Assembly (NCBI GenBank): GCA_017964705.1
Contig: JAGCRL010000145.1
Coordinates: forward strand, 1-6,136
DNA length: 6,136 nucleotides
DNA from: Alphaproteobacteria bacterium
GTDB taxonomy: Bacteria; Pseudomonadota; Alphaproteobacteria; RF32; CAG-239
Reading direction: 5' to 3'
Part shown: in pieces, positions 1 through 6,111 of the stretch
How positions within the stretch are numbered: the stretch's first letter is position 1
How the letters are laid out: every line of letters begins with the position of its first letter
Made by a program: the position numbers and the translations under genes
Notes under the pieces: generated by a model
Told to the model about the DNA's origin: nothing
The model's database searches: none
What the model saw: the letters and a program-made list of their open reading frames with translations, nothing else

Positions 1-450
1 AACATTATTTACACGCCACTTAACACTGGCAGGAGCACCTTCTTGCATTGGAACATGCGTATCTACAAAGATTTGATTAGGATTATTGGCTGCTGAAGTG
101 CCGTCAAAAACAAAGTTTTTACCTTTAAATTCATCAAATCGCTTTGACCATGTTTGTACGTTAAACTCGCGATATAACTCAATAAACTCCTTTTGCTGAG
201 CGGGTGTCGCCACTCTCCAGTAACGCCCTAGCACATATTTCCCAATAAAGTCTAAGTCCAGATTTTCACTGAATAAACGTCTGAAAACTTTATTTTTTTC
301 TTCTACAGATACATCGGCATTGATTATTTTTTCAATACCTTCTTTTGTTAGGTTTTCCACCATCTTAACTGATTGATTTTGGTCAATATCAGCCATGGCA
401 ACTTGCACAAAACCAAACAAAACCGCTAAAAATAAAAATACCTTTTTCAT
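1..450 (-). CDS. mlaC: MlaC/Ttg2D-family periplasmic phospholipid-binding protein (C-terminus cut by window edge)
   Basis: This is the periplasmic carrier of the Mla pathway, which in the known family shuttles phospholipid between the outer-membrane MlaA complex and the inner-membrane MlaFEDB ABC transporter. I translated 150 codons without a stop from the ATG at 448-450 to the window edge; family members are about 200 residues, so roughly a quarter is missing. Residues 1-20 form a signal peptide (MKK, hydrophobic stretch, cleavage after AMA). Family landmarks are the LDLDFIGKYVLGRYWR segment (residues 65-80), followed by ATPAQQKEFIELY and, near the edge, a VKWRV segment (143-147). An AGGTGA ribosome site at 455-460 sets the start. 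The gene begins 22 bases after the mlaA stop, so the two are probably cotranscribed. Family assignment is firm; the exact lipid ligand is inferred. Confidence 0.9.
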   Translation of the reverse strand, partial: MKKVFLFLAVLFGFVQVAMADIDQNQSVKMVENLTKEGIEKIINADVSVEEKNKVFRRLFSENLDLDFIGKYVLGRYWRVATPAQQKEFIELYREFNVQTWSKRFDEFKGKNFVFDGTSAANNPNQIFVDTHVPMQEGAPASVKWRVNNV

Positions 451-472
451 TTCGTCACCTTTCTATAAAAAA

Positions 473-1231
473 TTAGTCCTCACTATCCATATCAAAATCA
501 TAATCAGGCGTATTTTCTGCTGAAACTTTGCCACAAGTCTTTATTTTTCCTCTATTTTGTAAATATATTGCTTTTACAGTCTCATAGTAGTCAACAGCGC
601 TTTCTTCTAAACCTTCCAGTAATTTTAAATTTGTTGCATATTTATTAAGATATTTCAATCCGTTGGCCCCGTAATAAACAAGCATAGCATCTTCTCCATC
701 GCTTTCGCTTGCTACCCAATAAGCCGGTGACGAATATCCATCTGCCACCCACCCAGTTGCTGCACGTGGAGTACTCGGACCAATAAGAGGCAAAACAATG
801 TATGGACCATCTGGAACACACCAAGCAGCCATTGTTTCATCAAAACCTGTCGGTTTTTGTTCTAATCCGGCTTTAGCGGCAACATCATATAATCCTAACC
901 CACCAATTGTAGTGTTTATCATCAAACGACTGACGTTTTGTGCTGCATTATGCCATTCTCCTTGTAACAAATGATTAGCAGCAGATACTGGCTCACTGAT
1001 GTTATTAAAGAAATTTGTTACTCTTTGGCGAATATAATCATTTGTGATAGCACGATAGCCTTTGGCAACCGGTCTTATAACAGCCTTTTCAACTTTATTA
1101 TTAAAATTAAACATTGCATGATTATAACTTTCTAATGCGCTCTGATCTTCTTTTGGATCAGACACAGTAGAGCACCCGGACATGCTAAATAAGCACAAAC
1201 AAGCTATATATCTTAACAAACTCTTTTTCAA
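473..1231 (-). CDS. mlaA: MlaA/VacJ-family outer-membrane lipoprotein
   Basis: MlaA is the outer-membrane lipoprotein that removes mislocalised phospholipid from the outer leaflet and passes it to MlaC. I chose the TTG at 1229-1231 as the start. It gives a 252-residue protein with a compact signal peptide, MKKSLLRYIACLCLFSMSGC, whose lipidated cysteine is residue 20, and it follows a good AGAGGGA ribosome site. The in-frame ATG at 1295-1297 would add 22 residues ahead of the signal peptide and lies upstream of the likely promoter. Serine at +2 after the cysteine fits outer-membrane sorting. Family motifs are YNHAMFNFN (36-44), the TNFFNNISEPV stretch, NTTIGGLGLYDVA (106-118) and GPYIVLPLIGPST (142-154). 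The tail is acidic (DYDFDMDSED). A cysteine stands where I expect a glycine in the usual WGVGPGPY segment (here WCVPDGPY). Upstream of mlaC in one unit. Confidence 0.93.
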   Translation of the reverse strand: MKKSLLRYIACLCLFSMSGCSTVSDPKEDQSALESYNHAMFNFNNKVEKAVIRPVAKGYRAITNDYIRQRVTNFFNNISEPVSAANHLLQGEWHNAAQNVSRLMINTTIGGLGLYDVAAKAGLEQKPTGFDETMAAWCVPDGPYIVLPLIGPSTPRAATGWVADGYSSPAYWVASESDGEDAMLVYYGANGLKYLNKYATNLKLLEGLEESAVDYYETVKAIYLQNRGKIKTCGKVSAENTPDYDFDMDSED

Positions 1232-1241
1232 AATTCCCTCT
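1229..1241 (-). promoter_or_regulatory. Ribosome site deciding a TTG start for mlaA
   Basis: On the minus strand AGAGGGA (1235-1241) lies three bases before TTG (1229-1231). This Shine-Dalgarno match, together with the position of the lipoprotein signal peptide, favours the TTG over the ATG 66 bases further upstream. Confidence 0.75.
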
Positions 1242-1262
1242 TTATTGTATAATTTAAACTCC

Positions 1263-1284
1263 TTATAATATATATATATTATAA
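1263..1284. repeat. 22-base perfect AT-only palindrome
   Basis: Positions 1263-1284 read identically on both strands: TTATAATATAT followed by its reverse complement, with no spacer. It contains only A and T and includes -10-like hexamers facing both ways. It lies within the divergent promoter region between mlaA and the aminotransferase gene, over the candidate mlaA promoter. It may be only a run of alternating TA, or an easily melted or cruciform-prone site. Confidence 0.6.
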
Positions 1285-1294
1285 AATAAATCAA
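1265..1294 (-). promoter_or_regulatory. Possible mlaA-mlaC promoter
   Basis: On the minus strand TTGATT (1289-1294) and TATTAT (1265-1270) are separated by 18 bases, which fits a sigma-70 type -35/-10 pair and would give a leader of roughly 25-30 bases before the TTG start. A second TATAAT (1278-1283) with TTGAAA 19 bases upstream is an alternative. The region is so A+T-rich that chance matches are likely. Confidence 0.4.
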
Positions 1295-1346
1295 CAAATA
1301 AATTTCAAAACCAGAATGTTTGTTACAATTCGAAATGTTTTGTGTT

Positions 1347-1374
1347 TTGCAAAACTAAAATATTCCGTTATTAT
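1347..1374 (+). promoter_or_regulatory. Possible promoter of the aminotransferase gene
   Basis: TTGCAA (1347-1352) and TATTAT (1369-1374) are spaced by 16 bases, about 37 bases ahead of the ATG at 1411. The -35 element sits inside a perfect 12-base palindrome, GTTTTGCAAAAC (1344-1355), which could be an operator. No regulator can be assigned from this sequence. Confidence 0.4.
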
Positions 1375-1410
1375 GCAAAGCATGTTGTAATTTTTTTAGA
1401 GGAAGATGTT

Positions 1411-2568
1411 ATGACTAATTTTAACGGAAAAATTAACCTTTTTGATTGCGCCACCGCGCAAAATGTTATTGGACAAGAAAAATTCTTGGCCGCTTTTAAA
1501 AAAGTTTTAGACCACGGAGCATATTGCCAGGGGCCGGAAACTAAAGAATTAGAAGCTAAACTAGCTCAATATTCTAATGTGAATTATTGCGCTACTTGTT
1601 CTTCAGGAACAGATGCATTGACTCTTTCTTTAATGGCATGGGGTGTATAACCAGGAGATGCTGTTTTTGTTTCATCTTTCACATTTGTTGCTTCCGCAGA
1701 ATGTATTGCCCTTTTAGGTGGAACACCTATTTTTATTGATTCTAAACCAGATACTTATAATATGGATCCGGAAGATCTCAAAAAAGCTATTGAAATGGTC
1801 AAAAAAGAAGGCAAACTAAACCTTAAGGCGGTTATTGCTGTTGATATTTTCGGTGCTCCTTGCGAATTTGATGAAATTATCAAAATTGCACATGAAAATG
1901 GCATGAAAGTTTTAGAAGATGCTGCCCAATCTTATGGTTCAACTTATCACGGCAAAAGAGCTGGTGCGGTTGCAGATATGGTTGCCACATCTTTTTACCC
2001 AACAAAACCTTTAGCTTGTTATGGTGATGGTGGAGCTGTTTTCACCAATTCAGAAGAGGAATATAACCTCCTCGTTTCATGTCGTGTACATGGTATGAGC
2101 GCTACAGATCATTACGATAATCTTCGTTTGGGTGTTACCGGTCGTTTAGACTCTCTTCAAGGTGCTGTTCTTCTTGAAAAATTGAAAATTTTTGATGAAG
2201 AGCTTGTTAAAAGAACCATTATCGCAAAAACTTATGATGAAAAATTAAGCTCTTATTATGGTCGTCAGCGGATTTTGGATAATACAACATCAGCTTACGC
2301 TCTGTATACTATCAATTGTGAAGATAGAGATGAGTTAATGACATACTTAAAAGAACATAATATTCCTTGTGGTGCATATTATCCACGTCCGGTTAATACA
2401 CAAACAGCCTATACAAAGTGGAATACTAGACGCTTGCCGGTTTGTGAAAAACTTTCTAAGACTGTTTTGAGTATTCCAATGCATCCGTATTTGGAAGCGG
2501 AAGCACAAGAATATGTCATTAATACAATGAACGAGTTTGCTTCTCAAAAGGCAAAAAAAGCCGCTTAA
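1411..2568 (+). pseudogene. DegT/DnrJ/EryC1/StrS-family sugar aminotransferase with an in-frame TAA at codon 80
   Basis: Read through the TAA at 1648-1650, the frame gives a full-length (385-codon) PLP-dependent aminotransferase of the WbpE type. Such enzymes convert a 3-keto (or 4-keto) nucleotide sugar to an amino sugar for LPS or surface polysaccharide. Landmarks by codon: GPETKELEAKLAQY (41-54), the phosphate-binding SGTDAL (65-70), DAAQS (170-174) with the PLP-contacting aspartate, and the Schiff-base lysine 199 in SFYPTKPLACYGDGGA. The C-terminal LSIPMHPYL motif is also present. The stop falls in a short loop (WGV*PGDAVFV) where WbpE has glycine and other relatives commonly have K, Q or E; AAA, CAA or GAA would each be one base change away. 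The start at ATG 1411 is set by AGAGGA (1398-1403); ATGs at 1342 and 1762 lack such support. Everything after the stop is in frame and conserved, so the lesion is recent, a sequencing error, or read through. The exact sugar substrate is not determinable here. Confidence 0.85.
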
Positions 2569-2581
2569 TAAAAAGGCTTTT
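2556..2581 (+). terminator. Weak hairpin spanning the aminotransferase stop codon
   Basis: AAAAGCC (2556-2562) pairs with GGCTTTT (2575-2581) across a 12-base loop holding the TAA. It has only three G-C pairs and a short U run, so it is probably at most an accessory to the stronger hairpin ten bases downstream. Confidence 0.3.
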
Positions 2582-2590
2582 CTAAACCCC

Positions 2591-2621
2591 AAACAGGCGC
2601 TTATTTAGGCGCCTGTTTTTT
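2591..2621 (+). terminator. Rho-independent terminator after the aminotransferase
   Basis: AAACAGGCGC (2591-2600) and its exact complement GCGCCTGTTT (2609-2618) form a 10-base-pair stem with an 8-base loop. The T run at 2616-2621 completes a classic intrinsic terminator. It separates the aminotransferase from the BI-1 gene. Confidence 0.9.
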
Positions 2622-2651
2622 ATTGAAAAACTTATATTTTTATAATTTATA

Positions 2652-2680
2652 TTGATTTTTAACCCTTTTAATCTTATATT
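2652..2680 (+). promoter_or_regulatory. Probable promoter of the BI-1 gene
   Basis: TTGATT (2652-2657) and TATATT (2675-2680) have the ideal 17-base spacing. The pair lies just after the preceding terminator and 35 bases before the ATG at 2716. A GAAGGGA-like ribosome site falls in between. Confidence 0.6.
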
Positions 2681-2715
2681 ATTATCAGTTTAAATTTGAA
2701 GAAGGGATCTTAGAA

Positions 2716-3435
2716 ATGTTCGAAAGTGATAAAGTCGTCTCATATAGCGACAATAAAGTTATTGATGAAGGATTGCGTAACTTTATGTTGAAAATATATA
2801 ATTACATGGCCGGAGGGTTATGTGTTACCGGTTTGGTTGCTTATTGGATGGCTCAAACACCGGCTATATTAGGATTGTTTTTCACCCCAACAGGTTACTC
2901 TGCACTTGGTTGGTTAGCCTTGTTTGCACCATTAATTTTGGTTTTTGCTTTCGGTTGGGTTGTTAATCGAGGAACAACCAGACAGGTTCAAGCTATGTTT
3001 TGGGCCTTTTCTGTTTTAATGGCTGTTTCTTTAACACCTATTTTCTTTATTTACACAAAAACAAGTATCGCTCGGGTTTTCTTAATTACAGCAGCCTCTT
3101 TCGGTGGTTTAAGTATTTATGGATATACAACTAAAAAAGATTTGAGCCCATGGGGACGTTTTCTTGTTATGGGCGTTATTGGTTTGATTATCGCATCTAT
3201 TGTTAATATCTTTATGAAAAGTACCGGATTAGATTATGCGCTTTCTTATTTAACTGTATTTATTTTTGCTGGTCTTACCGCTTATGATACACAAAAATTA
3301 AAATCTTTATACCATGTTGCAGTTTATGACTCTAATGTTTCAGAAAGAATTGTCATTTCAGGTGCTCTTTCTTTATATCTTGATTTTATCAATATGTTTA
3401 TGGCTCTGCTTAGATTAATGGGCGACAGAAGATAA
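2716..3435 (+). CDS. Bax inhibitor-1/YccA-family inner-membrane protein
   Basis: This is a 239-residue polytopic protein of the BI-1 (TMBIM/YccA) family. Seven hydrophobic helices are visible at about 29-47, 63-83, 91-112, 118-137, 148-168, 175-192 and 212-233. The N-terminal segment DEGLRNFMLKIYNYMAGGL (17-35) resembles alphaproteobacterial members. Both family signatures are present: TAYDTQ (Asp191) at the end of helix 6 and LYLDFINMF (Asp223) in helix 7. In the Bacillus homologue YetJ the equivalent aspartates form a pH-sensing pair controlling calcium leak, and E. coli YccA modulates the FtsH protease. Which role applies here is unknown. The gene has its own promoter and terminator and appears monocistronic. 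The short basic end (MGDRR) is usual for the family. Confidence 0.93.
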   Translation: MFESDKVVSYSDNKVIDEGLRNFMLKIYNYMAGGLCVTGLVAYWMAQTPAILGLFFTPTGYSALGWLALFAPLILVFAFGWVVNRGTTRQVQAMFWAFSVLMAVSLTPIFFIYTKTSIARVFLITAASFGGLSIYGYTTKKDLSPWGRFLVMGVIGLIIASIVNIFMKSTGLDYALSYLTVFIFAGLTAYDTQKLKSLYHVAVYDSNVSERIVISGALSLYLDFINMFMALLRLMGDRR

Positions 3436-3452
3436 AACAGATTACTTATTTT

Positions 3453-3478
3453 GCCGGAACGTTTGTTCCGGCTTTTTT
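3453..3478 (+). terminator. Rho-independent terminator after the BI-1 gene
   Basis: GCCGGAAC (3453-3460) and GTTCCGGC (3465-3472) form a perfect 8-base-pair stem closed by the loop GTTT, followed by six T residues (3473-3478). The nitroreductase ribosome site begins only a few bases later, so that gene either relies on readthrough or has a promoter within this short region. Confidence 0.92.
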
Positions 3479-3494
3479 ATTTTAGGAGGTTTAT

Positions 3495-4094
3495 ATGGAA
3501 AATTCTTTTTTGGAACTTTTATCTAAACGTCACAGCTTTTATAATATTAACCGCAATCTTCCCTTAAGTGAAGATGAAATTTCTTCTCTAATTTTTGAGG
3601 CAGTAAAACTTTATCCAAGTCCTTTTAATTCTCAAAGTTCTCGACTATTAGTTTTATTTGCTGATAAGCACCACCATTTTTGGCACATTGTAGAACAAAA
3701 ACTTCTTGTAAGTTCTCCTTCAAACAAAGAAATTGCTATAAAACAACGCATGTTATCTTTTGCTCAGGGTGCCGGAACGATCCTGTATTTTATAGATAAA
3801 GACATTATTAGAGAGCAAGAAAAAGAAATGCCGCTTTATGCTGCTAATTTTAAAAATTGGGCTTATCAAAGTAGTGCAATGTTGCAATTTATGATCTGGT
3901 CAACTCTCGCTAATAAAGATATCGGAGCCAGTTTGCAACATTACAATCCACTTATTGATACTCTTGTTCAAAAAGAGTTTGTTATTTCTGATTCATGGGA
4001 ACTTGTTGCGCAAATGCCGTTCGGTGGTATAAATAGCATACCGCAACCGCATACTTTTGAAGATATTGCAAATAAAATTATTATTCAAAAATAG
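3495..4094 (+). CDS. Frm2-type nitroreductase-family flavoprotein
   Basis: This 199-residue protein matches the Frm2/Hbn1-like branch of the FMN-dependent NAD(P)H nitroreductases in both length and motifs. It has the N-terminal KRHSFYNI (11-18, where most relatives have RRT or RRS), the PSPFNSQSSR segment (41-50), FADKHHHFW (55-63), the ASLQHYN motif (145-151) and FGGI near the end (176-179). Such proteins are cytosolic, usually dimeric, bind FMN and reduce nitroaromatics or quinones; the physiological substrate is generally unknown. In yeast, Frm2 is linked to fatty-acid-responsive and oxidative-stress phenotypes. A perfect AGGAGG (3484-3489) five bases before the ATG fixes the start. Only 22 bases or fewer separate the preceding terminator from the start codon, so I see no clear promoter. 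The gene converges on fadL with 37 bases between stops and ends in TAG. Confidence 0.87.
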   Translation: MENSFLELLSKRHSFYNINRNLPLSEDEISSLIFEAVKLYPSPFNSQSSRLLVLFADKHHHFWHIVEQKLLVSSPSNKEIAIKQRMLSFAQGAGTILYFIDKDIIREQEKEMPLYAANFKNWAYQSSAMLQFMIWSTLANKDIGASLQHYNPLIDTLVQKEFVISDSWELVAQMPFGGINSIPQPHTFEDIANKIIIQK

Positions 4095-4131
4095 TTTTAT
4101 TAATCATTTATTTCAAATAGTACACCACTTA

Positions 4132-5361
4132 TCAGAAATTATATTGGAATGAAATTCCAACCATATTTATGCTTGAGTTAAATTTAGCCTGTAAGGTTGA
4201 TCCATTATTCGGCAATTGGTTACGTGATTTAGATGTCTGCATAAATACATGCGAATATCCGGCATCAACTTGCATTTTATCGTTAATTTTATAGCTAGCA
4301 CCAACACCTAAAATCCATCTGTTTGCATCAGGAACACGGGCGGTACGATGCTCTGCATCACGTACACCAGCCTGGTCATAAGATATACCGGCACGGAAAG
4401 TCCATTTATCGTTATAATAGTAATCTGTTCCTAAAGAAACCATCCATGTATCGCGCCAATTTTCATCAACGGCACCAACACTTCTTCTTACACCATATGG
4501 GTTAGAGCTTGACCAAATATCCAAAGTTTTAAATTTACTCCAATTTGTCCATTTTAATGAAGCGGAAAGTCCTATTTTATTAATTTGATGATAAGCCGAT
4601 AATGTATAATACTCTGGTAATACTAATTTTGTTCCGGCATGACTATACATATCGCCCATCGGGGTATTTACTTTGTGTGCACCACGAATCTGGTGTACTG
4701 CCCGAGAGTGATAAGATAAACCTAATCTAGTATTTTCTCCTAATTTATATAGAAGACCTAAATCATAAACAGCTTCAAAAGAATCGCCATGAACTTTAGA
4801 TCTGGAATTCAACCCGGCTAATGAATAACCATCAACATTATTAGTTAATTTGGCCTCAAGTGTTTCTGCAATAATAGCTGCACCTAAAGTTAATTTCGGT
4901 GTTAAATTATAGCTAGCAGCCAATTCATAATCAATTGTTGTAATTCTTGATTCTAATGCATGTGAACGACCAAACCAATATTTACTATAATTTGTAGCAA
5001 AAGAATAAGGAGTGTAAGCGGCAAACCCGATACGGGTTTTATCATTTGCTTTATATTGTGCAAAAACATGTGGTACCGGCGGATGGTCTTTTAGACGACC
5101 ATCTTTCCCTTTTATCCCATCAACACGTCCAGTAACTTCAGAGTTAAGAGCAACAATTGTGACACCTGTTTGTGCACCACTGTTTCTTAAGCACATACCG
5201 GCCGGGTTATATGCTATTGCCGAGTAGTCGTCTCCGACAACACCATAACCGGCAAAGGCTCTACCTAATTGAGTCAAAGAATATTCAGAAAGTTGGAATC
5301 CACCTGCATATGCATTTGTTACCAACATTGTTGTAATAATAGTTATTAATATCTTTTTCAC
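4132..5361 (-). CDS. FadL/OmpP1/TodX-family outer-membrane transporter
   Basis: A 409-residue outer-membrane beta-barrel of the FadL family, which carries long-chain fatty acids or other hydrophobic compounds across the outer membrane. The signal peptide is residues 1-19 (MKKILITIITTMLVTNAYA), cleaved before GGFQLSE. The mature start GGFQLSEYSLTQLGRAFAG and the YNPAGM segment (51-56) are the family's plug-domain signature. The remainder is alternating amphipathic strands with Y/W/N-rich segments. The chain ends in phenylalanine (SFQYNF), the usual BamA-recognised terminus. E. coli FadL is somewhat longer (446 residues). The start codon is GTG (5359-5361) with an AAGGA ribosome site eight bases upstream, and the stop is TGA. 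The substrate cannot be read from sequence: fatty acids are the default, aromatic hydrocarbons an alternative. It lies 129 bases downstream of a same-strand TetR gene. Confidence 0.9.
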   Translation of the reverse strand: MKKILITIITTMLVTNAYAGGFQLSEYSLTQLGRAFAGYGVVGDDYSAIAYNPAGMCLRNSGAQTGVTIVALNSEVTGRVDGIKGKDGRLKDHPPVPHVFAQYKANDKTRIGFAAYTPYSFATNYSKYWFGRSHALESRITTIDYELAASYNLTPKLTLGAAIIAETLEAKLTNNVDGYSLAGLNSRSKVHGDSFEAVYDLGLLYKLGENTRLGLSYHSRAVHQIRGAHKVNTPMGDMYSHAGTKLVLPEYYTLSAYHQINKIGLSASLKWTNWSKFKTLDIWSSSNPYGVRRSVGAVDENWRDTWMVSLGTDYYYNDKWTFRAGISYDQAGVRDAEHRTARVPDANRWILGVGASYKINDKMQVDAGYSHVFMQTSKSRNQLPNNGSTLQAKFNSSINMVGISFQYNF

Positions 5362-5395
5362 GATAATTATCCTTTTTAGTTAGTACATTGTTTTT

Positions 5396-5424
5396 TCTCT
5401 AACATAAAGAAAAAAATAAATCAA
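5396..5424 (-). promoter_or_regulatory. Possible fadL promoter
   Basis: On the minus strand TTGATT (5419-5424) precedes a weak -10 candidate, TAGAGA (5396-5401), by 17 bases. It sits about 35 bases before the GTG start. The -35 is better than the -10. If real, fadL is transcribed separately from the TetR gene rather than only by readthrough from it. Confidence 0.35.
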
Positions 5425-5431
5425 GCGCTTG
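5422..5431. promoter_or_regulatory. Palindrome CAAGCGCTTG overlapping the fadL -35: candidate operator
   Basis: A perfect 10-base palindrome, CAAGCGCTTG, stands out as G+C-rich in an otherwise A+T-rich spacer. On the minus strand its last three bases overlap the TTGATT -35 element. The flanks continue as AAA/TTT after one mismatch each side. No spacer for a loop and no adjacent U run make it a poor terminator, so a protein-binding site is the better reading. TetR proteins typically bind such palindromes; the link to the neighbouring regulator is inference. Confidence 0.4.
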
Positions 5432-5490
5432 CTTTAATTTTTTGTTTTAAAATGATTTTTTGCGAATTAATTCATTGATTCTATTTAAAT

Positions 5491-6111
5491 TTATTTTATA
5501 CCGACGTTACGATAGATGGTTGATAAAATTTCGTTTATGGCATCCGGAGTGTAATCTTGCCATTCCATTACTTTTAGAATTACTTCTTTTCTTGTCAGTA
5601 CGGTTAAAATTTGCGAGAATATCATTACGGTTTGAAGGTTCGCTTCCTTTTCTGATAAGCTATCTTCACTTGCATCTCTTAATAGTGTGGTAAACCATGG
5701 AAGATATATTTCATTTAATCCTTTTGATAAAGTTTCAAAATAAGGAGATGATTGTGTGTATTCATGAATATAAATCTGCCCTAATTCCAGAGAGAATTTA
5801 TCTGAACAAATCAATTCCACAAATTTTCTAATACATATTTTAAGCATTTCTCGACTTTTTTTAGGACTAGGCATGCTTGCTTTGAATAATAAATATTGCG
5901 GATATAAATCTTTAAATTGTTCGCGGACAACTTCAACAATATGCAGTAAAATTTCTACATAAAGCCCCTGTTTACCTTTAAAATAGTAATTTATTGCCGC
6001 CACATTAGCCCCTGCCTGCAACAAGATATCACGTGTTGTTGCTTGCTCGTATCCTTTGGCTGCAAATTCATGAATTGCTGCTTCTATAATTTTTTTCTTG
6101 GTATTTTTCAT
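5491..6111 (-). CDS. TetR/AcrR-family regulator with CerR/CecR-like C-terminal domain
   Basis: A 206-residue one-component transcription regulator. Residues 5-52 form the TetR DNA-binding domain (KKKIIEAAIHEFAAKGYEQATTRDI), with the recognition helix-turn-helix around 25-44 ending in the typical AINYYFKGKQGLY. The C-terminal part, ILTVLTRKEVILKVMEWQDYTPDAINEI, resembles the ligand-binding domain of E. coli CecR (YbiH), in which GEILAFRLGKETIL and a GW segment occupy the same place. CecR controls an HlyD/ABC-2 drug-efflux operon, and relatives often sit beside such genes; anything divergent to the right would be outside this window. The ATG at 6109-6111 has only a weak GAAAG ribosome site, but no better start fits the domain. 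The gene precedes fadL on the same strand by 129 bases. The ligand is unknown. Confidence 0.88.
   Translation of the reverse strand: MKNTKKKIIEAAIHEFAAKGYEQATTRDILLQAGANVAAINYYFKGKQGLYVEILLHIVEVVREQFKDLYPQYLLFKASMPSPKKSREMLKICIRKFVELICSDKFSLELGQIYIHEYTQSSPYFETLSKGLNEIYLPWFTTLLRDASEDSLSEKEANLQTVMIFSQILTVLTRKEVILKVMEWQDYTPDAINEILSTIYRNVGIK

Noticed and set aside
1342..1410. N-terminal extension of the aminotransferase from ATG 1342
   Set aside because: The extra residues overlap the likely promoter, do not resemble the family, and the ATG at 1411 has a good ribosome site.
1648..1650. TAA recoded as sense in an alternative genetic code
   Set aside because: TAA ends mlaA, the aminotransferase and the BI-1 gene at expected family lengths, TAG ends the nitroreductase and TGA ends fadL, so all three act as stops.
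1762..2568. Separate 268-residue coding gene starting at ATG 1762
   Set aside because: It is the in-frame remainder of the aminotransferase after the TAA. There is no ribosome site ahead of this ATG, and the conserved PLP phosphate-binding region lies upstream.
2347..2592. Minus-strand open frame of 81 codons
   Set aside because: It lies wholly opposite the conserved aminotransferase C-terminus and its terminator, and its product resembles nothing recognisable.
4323..4505. Plus-strand open frame of 60 codons
   Set aside because: It is antisense within fadL, with a histidine-rich low-quality translation and no sign of independent coding.
5464..5473. Palindrome GAATTAATTC after the TetR gene as a terminator
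   Set aside because: It has only two G-C pairs, no loop and no adjoining U run; it is expected by chance in such A+T-rich DNA.
5460..5693. Plus-strand open frame of 77 codons
   Set aside because: It is antisense to the C-terminal domain of the TetR regulator, which is clearly the coding strand.
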